Assembly (NCBI GenBank): GCA_003132865.1
Contig: PKYZ01000308.1
Location: 1-20,842, forward strand
Source of the DNA: Bryobacterales bacterium
GTDB lineage: Bacteria > Acidobacteriota > Terriglobia > Bryobacterales > Bryobacteraceae
DNA length: 20,842 bases
Direction of reading: 5' to 3'
The position numbers and the translations under genes were made by a program. The notes under the pieces are model-generated. The model was not told the DNA's origin. It did not search any database and saw only the letters and a program-made list of their open reading frames with translations. Shown in pieces: positions 14,664-20,842 of this stretch. The number at the start of each line of letters is the position of its first letter. The stretch's first letter is position 1.

Positions 14664-15578
14664 CTAACGCACGTTCCAATTCTGGCTAGCCGCACCGGTG
14701 CATGGGTTGATCACGAGTTGCGTGCCGCCGCCGGACGGTGGCCCCCCCGAGTTATCCAGGCACAGGCCACCGCCTATACCGATGGCGTTGGTTATACCCC
14801 CATCAGCCAGGAACCAGTCCAGCATAAACCATTGCTGGGTCGCCTTGCCGGTACACTTGTCCAACTCCACGAGGCTTCCGGCAGTGGCCGCGGTGACGGT
14901 GAGACACTTATCTTTCGTGCCCTCGGAGCCGAGACCATAGATCTCCCCATTGACGTAGTTCCACAGTTGCGATGGGGCGCCGTCGCAAGAGTACGAGATC
15001 ACGGGTGAGCCGTTGGCAGAACTGCCGACCGACGCGCACACGTAGGGATCGCTGGGAACCAGTTGAAATTGCATTTCACGCAGGATCCAATTCTGGCTCC
15101 CCGCGCCCGTACACGTGTTCATCACCAGTTGCGTGCCGCCGCCGACCGAGGGGCCTCCAGCGCTGTCCAGGCAAAGCCCGCTCTGTACACCTTGAATCAG
15201 GGTGCTGGATGGAAGCCCGATATCCGTGCCGTCGAAAATAATCCACTGTTGGTTCATCTGGCCGACGCAGGCGTACAAGTCCACCAGGGTTCCGGGGGTC
15301 ATCCCTTGTCCCTCCACATCGAGGCACTTGGCCCCCGCGCTTGACGTGCCAATCCCTTCAAGCTGGCCTCCGATGTATTGCCAGTGGTCGTTAGGCCCCC
15401 CTGAGCAGGGGTAGGCGATCACCGGCGTCTTGTTGGCAATATTCGAGCCTTGGACCGCCGCGCACAAGTACGGGGCGCCCCCATTGACTTGGAGTTGCGC
15501 GGCGTTGGCCGGGCCCAAACAGGCGGCCAGTACGCCGAGGAACACTAGAGTTTCTAATACTCGCAAAATACGATTCAT
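14664..15578 (-). CDS. Secreted double ricin-B (beta-trefoil) lectin
   Basis: A 304-residue exported lectin. Residues 1-26 are a Sec signal ending ANA. Two ricin-B beta-trefoils follow (about 28-167 and 168-304), each with three QxW-type repeats: DHW (64-66), QQW (110-112), QNW (162-164), QLW (204-206), QQW (248-250) and QNW (299-301), plus CLD/CLT carbohydrate-pocket motifs and paired cysteines. The two trefoils are clearly duplicates (compare LCLDSAGGPSVGGGTQLVMNTC with LCLDNSGGPPSGGGTQLVINPC shortened in each to their shared GGGTQLV). There is no catalytic domain, so it is a free sugar-binding protein. The ATG is preceded by AAGGAG at ideal distance. It shares a promoter element with the protease gene upstream. 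Confidence 0.93.
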   Translation of the reverse strand: MNRILRVLETLVFLGVLAACLGPANAAQLQVNGGAPYLCAAVQGSNIANKTPVIAYPCSGGPNDHWQYIGGQLEGIGTSSAGAKCLDVEGQGMTPGTLVDLYACVGQMNQQWIIFDGTDIGLPSSTLIQGVQSGLCLDSAGGPSVGGGTQLVMNTCTGAGSQNWILREMQFQLVPSDPYVCASVGSSANGSPVISYSCDGAPSQLWNYVNGEIYGLGSEGTKDKCLTVTAATAGSLVELDKCTGKATQQWFMLDWFLADGGITNAIGIGGGLCLDNSGGPPSGGGTQLVINPCTGAASQNWNVR

Positions 15579-15632
15579 TTCTCGCTCCTTTGAATTTAAG
15601 TTGTCAGCGCGGTATCTGCAGCGCCTCAGTTA

Positions 15633-15680
15633 CTTATAGCCGTAAAGGGCCGCACATACAACCCGCACGTTCGTGTAGGT
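15633..15680 (-). promoter_or_regulatory. Lectin promoter with upstream operator-like element
   Basis: On the minus strand TTGTAT (15661-15656), a 17-base spacer and TATAAG (15638-15633) form a promoter. The 24-base element at 15657-15680 (core CTACACGAACGTGCGGG then TTGTA) overlaps the -35 and extends upstream, the position of a class II activator site. The protease promoter carries the same arrangement with 22 of 24 bases identical. Predicted leader is about 48 bases. Confidence 0.6.
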
Positions 15681-15748
15681 CCACGGCGGTTATAGATGTA
15701 CTGGGATGCGGCTGACTGAACGGTAATTACTCGTTGGCTTTGGAACCC

Positions 15749-15781
15749 GCGGGACACCGCCTCCACAACGCGATGTCCCGC
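15749..15781 (-). terminator. Hairpin downstream of the serine protease gene
   Basis: GCGGGACACCGC (15749-15760) and GCGATGTCCCGC (15770-15781) form a 12-bp stem with a nine-base loop. One pair is a mismatch in plus-strand RNA but a G-U wobble in minus-strand RNA, favouring a structure selected in the protease transcript. It lies 23 bases after the protease stop. There is no U-tract, so it may stabilise the 3' end rather than terminate intrinsically. Confidence 0.45.
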
Positions 15782-15803
15782 TTGCGACTTCCGAGTCTAC
15801 GTT

Positions 15804-16961
15804 CTAAGGACAAGAGAGTCCGTTGTAGGCGGTCAGCAGGTTCAGGAAGTTGTACCCCTCAAACTCCGGACCATTTATGGCCAATGGTTGATTTGGGCTA
15901 GTCCACTTGAAGGAGTTCAGCCCGTTTACGAAATTCCCCCCCGAAGAGCTGTTGTTTGTGGGAGCCGGATCCGTCGCGCCCTTGGGATCGAGGCCAATTA
16001 TCCATGGCCCGCCGCTGGTGCCGCCGGTTTGTGGATTGCCGATTTCGATGACATTGTTATACCCGAGGGGATTGACAGCGCCAGTTGCGGCCTCGTCTTG
16101 ATACATGTGGTTGCCGGCAAACGGGGACGCTTGGGGATAGCCAAACACGTCCCACTGCCGCTGGGTGAAGTCGCCACCATAATACCAGCCAAACCAGCCC
16201 GTGTAGTCCCCAATCGGGCTTGAACCACTGCTTCCGTTGCAACCCGAGCCACCGTGGTCGTTCATCTGCATTATGCCGATGTCGTAATCGTAGGTTGATG
16301 CGCCCGTGGTCCAGGTGATCAAATTGCGCGGTGTCCAGCTATTCCCATACGTGGGGTTGGGACCGCTGTTATAGGCGGGCTCGAAGACCCAACTGTTGTA
16401 CCAGATCCCGGTGGAGTAGTCGAACATGCAATGCCGGGCCGTAATAACGGTGTAATCGTTATTGAAGACGGATCCGGAACAAACATAGTTGCCAGGGGGC
16501 TCGCTGGCGCCGGACGGTATGACGAAAAACAGCTTTCCGACAGCCGAGTAAGGATACGCGTTCAATACCGGTGGCCGATAATTGGTAAACGGGTACTCGT
16601 AGCTAAACGGGTTTGTTGCTGGAACTGTTGCTGGTTCGCCATGGTCCAGCATCTGGAAAGTTTGGGAAGGCAGATTCCCGGTGCTTACCGCGATTGTGGG
16701 AAGTCCCCCTTGGCCGAACTGAGCCGGCCCAGGGGGCACCAGCGGGCCCGTGATAGCCGCCACAGTGGCTGGGTCGACGGTTGGCATCGGCATCGGTTTC
16801 GCGTTTGCCATCCGGTCCGTAGTCCAATAAGCTTGCGTTGCAGCTATATCCGAGGCGCTGATTGGATGTTGGCCAGGCGCCGGGGCCTTTTGATCTTGTG
16901 CAAAGGCCATCGCTGCCAACCCGAAAAGGGACGCAGTAAGGGCCAAGATACTCGTCTTCAT
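15804..16961 (-). CDS. Secreted trypsin/V8-like serine protease
   Basis: A 385-residue exported protease. A Sec signal covers residues 1-21 (ending AFA). Residues 22-130 are a Pro-rich, low-homology stretch that could be a propeptide. The chymotrypsin-fold domain then shows VITARHC with H177, DYDIGIM with D227, and GGTSGGP with S316: a complete catalytic triad of the S1 family, in the style of bacterial glutamyl (V8-like) endopeptidases. C161 and C178 should form the disulfide bracketing the active-site His. Specificity is not predictable. The ATG follows AAGGAG at normal spacing. It lies between the sensor kinase and the lectin, on the same strand, with its own promoter and an operator-like element. 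Confidence 0.9.
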   Translation of the reverse strand: MKTSILALTASLFGLAAMAFAQDQKAPAPGQHPISASDIAATQAYWTTDRMANAKPMPMPTVDPATVAAITGPLVPPGPAQFGQGGLPTIAVSTGNLPSQTFQMLDHGEPATVPATNPFSYEYPFTNYRPPVLNAYPYSAVGKLFFVIPSGASEPPGNYVCSGSVFNNDYTVITARHCMFDYSTGIWYNSWVFEPAYNSGPNPTYGNSWTPRNLITWTTGASTYDYDIGIMQMNDHGGSGCNGSSGSSPIGDYTGWFGWYYGGDFTQRQWDVFGYPQASPFAGNHMYQDEAATGAVNPLGYNNVIEIGNPQTGGTSGGPWIIGLDPKGATDPAPTNNSSSGGNFVNGLNSFKWTSPNQPLAINGPEFEGYNFLNLLTAYNGLSCP

Positions 16962-17026
16962 AGTATGCTCCTTGAGTGCGGGATTTCCGGGTTGGATACC
17001 CAGCGGGAAAAACCTGCATCGAGGTA

Positions 17027-17075
17027 ACTATAAGGGCGCAAGGCTGTGCATTACAACCCGCATATTCGTGTAGGT
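17027..17075 (-). promoter_or_regulatory. Protease promoter with upstream operator-like element
   Basis: On the minus strand TTGTAA (17056-17051) is followed after 17 bases by TTATAG or after 18 by TATAGT (17032-17027). The 24 bases at 17052-17075 match the lectin element at all but two positions (CACGAATATG in place of CACGAACGTG at the centre) and again run into the -35. Similarity between the two promoters fades outside this block, apart from the -10 region. Confidence 0.6.
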
Positions 17076-17130
17076 GTGTACGTACGGGGCAACATAGCGC
17101 GCCGGCTATAGACGCGATTTGGCATGAAAT

Positions 17131-17217
17131 GTGGGGCGGCCAATCTTGGCCGCAGCCGCCTTTTCGGGCGGCCAGAGCCGGCTGAAAGCCGGCTGCGGGC
17201 AGGATTGCCCGCCCCAC
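17131..17217. repeat. 87-base composite palindromic element, MITE/REPIN-like
   Basis: GTGGGGCG (17131-17138) and CGCCCCAC (17210-17217) are perfect terminal inverted repeats. Inside are four consecutive hairpins: GCGGCCAA/TTGGCCGC, GCCGCC/GGCGGC, AGCCGGCT/AGCCGGCT and GCGGGCA/TGCCCGC. Its right end GGGCAGGATTGCC and AATTGTGGGGC-type flank recur at 1323-1431. It lies 19 bases beyond the kinase stop codon and may also act as that gene's 3' structure. No coding capacity. Confidence 0.65.
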
Positions 17218-17236
17218 AATTTGACCTCAGTGTTGG

Positions 17237-20200
17237 CTATAGGCCGGGCTTTCCAAAGGCGCCTTGGCGCATCGGCAGGCGCACTTCGACCGTGCATCCG
17301 CCCTCCGGACTCGACGTCCATTGCATCCTGCCACCCAGGCTCTCGGCGCGTCTGCGCATGCTCGGGATGCCGGTGCCGCCATTTGTCCGGAGCGGACCGC
17401 CGTTGACGAGGCCGCGGCCGTTGTCCCGCACACGGAGAAGAATCCCGCGGCCTTCGACCCTCAGCTCCGCCTCCACAGCCGTGCAACCGGAGTGACGCGC
17501 GGCGTTGTGCAGGCATTCTTTGAAGATGAGCAAGAGCTGCCGCCGGGCTTGCAGGCTCAATTGAAGATGGGTGTCCGGGCCGGGCACCCGCAACTCGAAG
17601 GCGATGGCTTGGGATTCCAATAGATCGTTGGCAAACTCGCGCATGCGCGGGATCAGGGAGTCAACGCCCTCCGGCTCGGCGCGCATCGACCACACAATGT
17701 CGCTCATGGAATCCACCAGCTCGCGCGCCAGTTTGGCAACCCGCTCCAGGCGTTCATTGGGTCCCGATTGTCCCAAATGGGCATCGCTGCGCGCCACTTC
17801 GCTCAATATGGCAATTTGCGAGAGACTTGCGCCGATATCGTCATGCAGGTCGGTGGCGATGGCAGTGCGCACGCGCTCGATTTGGACGGCTTGCGACACG
17901 CGGTAGCCATGCGCCGCGAAAAGCATGCCGGCCAGGCTGGCCAGCGCCAGGGTTTCAAACCACCAGCGCCTCCAGAACGGTGGCAGAACCACGAAGTCGA
18001 TTTGCGCGGGAGCCGTGCTTTCCCCGCCTGCCGAATTCACCGCCTTGACCAGGAATCGATAGCGCCCGGGCTCCAGCCCGGGGTAGTTCGCCTGATGGTC
18101 CCTGCCCGGCCCCTGCCAGTCGGAGTCCCCGCCCTCCAGCTTGTACTTGTAGCGCAAACTCTCTTCCGGTTCGTCGTTGAAGCCCACAAACTCGACCTGA
18201 AACTGATTCTGAGAAGGCTGCAAATCGCCGCGGCGGATCCCCGTTTCGCCCACTTGCGAGACCGGATAGCGATCGCGTCCGACGCGTAGATCCACGATCC
18301 GCACGGACGGGACGGCGGGCGGCCGGTCCGCGGTGGGAGTTAGCCGCGACAGGCCCTGCATCGTTGCGAACCACAGGTCGCCGGAGGCGTCGCGCAGCGC
18401 CGATGTCAGTACTCCGTGCGCCAATCCATCAGCTACCGTGAAATGCTTGACGTCACCCGTCTTTGGATTCAAACGATCCACGCCTTTCGCCGTGCAGGCG
18501 TAAATGCGTCCCGCATTGTCCTCCGCCATGCAGTAGATCGTGTTGCTTGCCAGCCTTTCCGCAGGCTGCCCCTTCGTAGTGTCATATACTCTCACGTGGA
18601 ATTGCGCGCTGCCAGGATTCTCCACCAATCCAAGCCCGCCGGCGCCGGAGCCTATCCACAATCTCCCAATGCTATCCACGAGCAAGGCCCAGATGAGACC
18701 GGCTGGCGCTCCATCGCCGGAATTGAAGCGCGTGAATTGCCGGCCGTCATAGCGGAACAAACCGCCGCCCCAAAAGCCCATCCAAATGCCGCCATTGCGG
18801 TCCTCGGCAAAGGCGCTCACCAATCCGCGGCCTTCTTTTTCAAATGACGAAATCGCGTTCGTCGTGGGATCCCATCGCACGAGCTGGTCCCGCCCCCGTG
18901 AGGGCGATTGCCCCGAGGCCCAGATACAGCCCTTGGAATCTTCGAAAACGCGAAACACCATGGTGTCGGGCGCGTAACACGCCTTGGGCGGCGTCCGTGC
19001 AAGGTCCGCCGCCTTCACCGGCGGGAACCGGCAAAGGCCGGCCTTAGTCGCCGCCCACCACTCGCCGATACGGCTTTGGAGCAGGATCTGATGCTGTCCC
19101 CACGCTGGCTGGTCGCCGGCGACTTTGGGAACCAGCGAATGGAACCCGATCCCGTCGAACACATTCACGGAACGCCTTGCGGTCGTAGACGCAATAGTCA
19201 CTGCTAAGACCGCGCCGCTGCGATCCGCCAGAACCGAAAACACCCGATCCGACGCGAGACCGTCCTGTTCACGAAACGTGGTGAACCCGGCCGGCTGGAT
19301 TTTCATCACTCCGGCTCCTTCCGTTCCTGCCCACATGTTTCCGGCGCGATCCGTGGCCAGCGCGGTAACCGTGCGGTCGATGAGTCCTTGTGCGCGAGTC
19401 AGAATCCGGAACACCCCAGGGCTGCCGGGAACCGAGCGTACGATTCCGATTTGAGTGCCCGCCCAGATGGCCCGGTCCAGTCCTTCCGCCAGCGCCATCA
19501 CATCGACGCGTTGCACTCCCTCTATTTCCCTGTAGACCTGCTGAATGCCATACTTGCCCCCTTTGTTCCCATCGCGCATTAAGACCAGACCGCCCCGCGT
19601 CCCGGCCCACAGACTGCCCTGCTTATCCAGTAACAGCGCGGACACCCACTCGTTCGGCAGGCCGTCCTCCTTCGTGATGTGCTGGACATCGCCGTCTTTC
19701 CCGATGACGTAAATCCCTGATGTAGTAGCCACCCACAGCTTATGGCTCGCATCCTCCAGGAGATCGGAGACTTGGATCCGCTCTTGTGGAGGCTGGGGCA
19801 CAGGCAACTGTTGGCGGCGGAACGTATGGCCGCTCAGCATTTCGAACAACCCTCCGTCGGTGCCGCACCAGATTCTGCCGGTGGCATCTTCCATAAGGGC
19901 GGTGATAAAGTTCTCGGATGGCTTGTTTCCCGGCAGGTAGGTGGTGAATGCGTTTCCGCCACGCCCCGCATGGAATTGGCAAAGACCGCGCGCCGTAGCG
20001 ACGAGGTATTCGCCGGAGCGAGTCTCCAACAGAGCGTGCACCGACCGCGACGGAAGCCCTTCCGCAACGCCAAAGTTGACGATACGGTAACCATCGAAGC
20101 GCGACAGTCCCTCCGGCGTGCAGAACCAAACGAAGCCGCGCGAGTCGACGACGATCTCGTTGATCGAGTCCGCCGCCAGGCCGTCGGCCGTGGTATATGA

Positions 20201-20275
20201 CCGGATCGGCAGCAGTTCGGCAATGAGACACAGCGGCAGCGCCAAGGCCGCAATCGGAATTGCCCGCCATCTCAT
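17237..20275 (-). CDS. Propeller-domain sensor histidine kinase (Reg_prop, Y_Y_Y, HisKA_3)
   Basis: A 1012-residue membrane sensor. After an N-terminal signal anchor (ALALPLCLIAELL) come roughly a dozen two-component-regulator propeller repeats with the pattern DGL-x-x-(N/D)-x(3)-I/V ... G-x-x-W-x-G-T-x-x-G-L (about 25-650), enough for two seven-bladed propellers, then a Y_Y_Y domain (about 670-760: FNDEPEESLRYKYKLEG, YPGLEPGRYRF). A transmembrane helix lies at about 772-790. The cytoplasmic part has HisKA_3 with the phospho-acceptor H811 (TDLHDDIGASLSQ), and an HATPase domain with N924, DNGRG (951-955) and GTGI. There is no fused receiver, so an external NarL-type regulator is needed. GGAGG precedes the ATG by five bases. 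Relatives with this ectodomain sense glycan fragments in Bacteroides; the ligand here is unknown. Confidence 0.95.
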   Translation of the reverse strand: MRWRAIPIAALALPLCLIAELLPIRSYTTADGLAADSINEIVVDSRGFVWFCTPEGLSRFDGYRIVNFGVAEGLPSRSVHALLETRSGEYLVATARGLCQFHAGRGGNAFTTYLPGNKPSENFITALMEDATGRIWCGTDGGLFEMLSGHTFRRQQLPVPQPPQERIQVSDLLEDASHKLWVATTSGIYVIGKDGDVQHITKEDGLPNEWVSALLLDKQGSLWAGTRGGLVLMRDGNKGGKYGIQQVYREIEGVQRVDVMALAEGLDRAIWAGTQIGIVRSVPGSPGVFRILTRAQGLIDRTVTALATDRAGNMWAGTEGAGVMKIQPAGFTTFREQDGLASDRVFSVLADRSGAVLAVTIASTTARRSVNVFDGIGFHSLVPKVAGDQPAWGQHQILLQSRIGEWWAATKAGLCRFPPVKAADLARTPPKACYAPDTMVFRVFEDSKGCIWASGQSPSRGRDQLVRWDPTTNAISSFEKEGRGLVSAFAEDRNGGIWMGFWGGGLFRYDGRQFTRFNSGDGAPAGLIWALLVDSIGRLWIGSGAGGLGLVENPGSAQFHVRVYDTTKGQPAERLASNTIYCMAEDNAGRIYACTAKGVDRLNPKTGDVKHFTVADGLAHGVLTSALRDASGDLWFATMQGLSRLTPTADRPPAVPSVRIVDLRVGRDRYPVSQVGETGIRRGDLQPSQNQFQVEFVGFNDEPEESLRYKYKLEGGDSDWQGPGRDHQANYPGLEPGRYRFLVKAVNSAGGESTAPAQIDFVVLPPFWRRWWFETLALASLAGMLFAAHGYRVSQAVQIERVRTAIATDLHDDIGASLSQIAILSEVARSDAHLGQSGPNERLERVAKLARELVDSMSDIVWSMRAEPEGVDSLIPRMREFANDLLESQAIAFELRVPGPDTHLQLSLQARRQLLLIFKECLHNAARHSGCTAVEAELRVEGRGILLRVRDNGRGLVNGGPLRTNGGTGIPSMRRRAESLGGRMQWTSSPEGGCTVEVRLPMRQGAFGKPGL

Positions 20276-20295
20276 ATCGCCTCCGGTTCTCTAGT

Positions 20296-20842
20296 CTACC
20301 GCCCGATGGGCAGTTCCAGGTAGCCGGCGTGCTCGGCGTCGTGATACAGCGAAATGTGGGCGGTGCGCGCGTCCTTGCCGGACTCGGTCGCCACCACGCC
20401 GCCGGAGTTGTAATTCTTCTCCACCTGGATGGAGTTCGGCGAGCGCAGCATCAGGCGCAGCCGGCTGCCTTTGGCTATTCGCCGCGAGAAGAAGGTGAAG
20501 CCCCGGAATTCGTATTTCACGATCTGGCCGGGGTCCACCAAACTGGGCTTGCGCGGCGATTCGCGGTATCGGGCGCGCATGGCGTCGCCGGTCAACAGCA
20601 CGCTGCCGCCGTTGGGCAGGATTTCGTAAAGGTTCACTTCGAAATCCGTATCGGGCACATCCATGGCGATCCAGGCCACCAGCCGCACGTTGCCGCTGAT
20701 TTCGGTGTCCTGGTCGAAGGGCGCGGTGTGATAAATGAGGCCGTCGCCGAACAGGTGCAGCGGCTCGGTTTCATCCGTCAAGGAGTTTGGATTGTCGGCG
20801 GTCTCGAGCGCGCCGGGACGCAGATCCAGCGGATCGTAGACG
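20296..20842 (-). CDS. C-terminal part of a CocE/NonD-family hydrolase (partial)
   Basis: The frame is open from the right window edge (VYDPLDLRPGALETADNP) to TAG at 20298-20296, 181 residues; a TTG inside it is not the start. The sequence is the beta-rich PepX_C domain of the X-Pro dipeptidyl-peptidase/cocaine esterase group: LIYHTAPFDQDTEISGNVRL, DTDFEVNLYEILPNG, and FTFFSRRIAKGSRLRLML. The alpha/beta-hydrolase domain with the nucleophilic Ser lies outside the window. Family members hydrolyse esters or amides. Its stop is 20 bases upstream of the sensor kinase start on the same strand, so the two are probably one transcript. Confidence 0.85.
   Translation of the reverse strand, partial: VYDPLDLRPGALETADNPNSLTDETEPLHLFGDGLIYHTAPFDQDTEISGNVRLVAWIAMDVPDTDFEVNLYEILPNGGSVLLTGDAMRARYRESPRKPSLVDPGQIVKYEFRGFTFFSRRIAKGSRLRLMLRSPNSIQVEKNYNSGGVVATESGKDARTAHISLYHDAEHAGYLELPIGR

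Overview
The window looks like chromosome from a GC-rich, free-living member of the Acidobacteriota, most like the Solibacterales/Bryobacterales ('Candidatus Solibacter'-type) lineage. This is inferred from gene style only: a giant sensor kinase with two-component-regulator propeller repeats and a HisKA_3 core, several Tat-exported enzymes of sugar and sulfate-ester metabolism, FG-GAP repeat proteins, a DUF29 remnant, and short GC-rich palindromic repeats scattered between genes. No rRNA, tRNA, CRISPR array, transposase or phage gene was seen.

Left part (1-1243, minus strand): the first 17 codons of a probable PPK2-type polyphosphate phosphotransferase run off the left edge, preceded by a Tat-exported mandelate-racemase-type enolase-superfamily enzyme. 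A 333-base gap with three strong hairpins separates these from the divergent sulfatase operon.

Sulfatase operon (about 1577-8095, plus strand): a Tat-exported Cys-type sulfatase, a secreted FG-GAP/VCBS propeller protein, a parvulin-type prolyl isomerase broken by a frameshift, and a formylglycine-generating enzyme with both catalytic cysteines. The logic is coherent: the last enzyme converts the sulfatase active-site Cys to formylglycine in the cytoplasm, and the folded sulfatase then leaves by Tat. Downstream on the same strand are a DinB-type protein, an orphan LysW-like acidic zinc-ribbon protein and a small secreted carboxypeptidase-regulatory-like (Ig-like fold) protein.

Middle (9401-13439): a minus-strand BrnT/BrnA toxin-antitoxin pair in which the toxin has apparently lost its centre; a GH51-type arabinofuranosidase overlapping a Tat-exported sugar isomerase/epimerase-like TIM barrel (minus strand); and a decayed DUF29 gene on the plus strand. 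An exported RidA-like protein follows (plus strand).

Right part (13920-20842, minus strand): CocE/NonD hydrolase C-terminus, a 1012-residue propeller sensor kinase, a secreted trypsin/V8-like serine protease, a secreted double ricin-B lectin, and a NarL/FixJ response regulator, all co-oriented. The protease and lectin promoters share a near-identical 24-base element abutting the -35 box, and its 17-base core recurs exactly upstream of the response regulator. I read this as a self-contained, autoregulated two-component system controlling a secreted protease and a lectin; this is the most interesting signal in the window.
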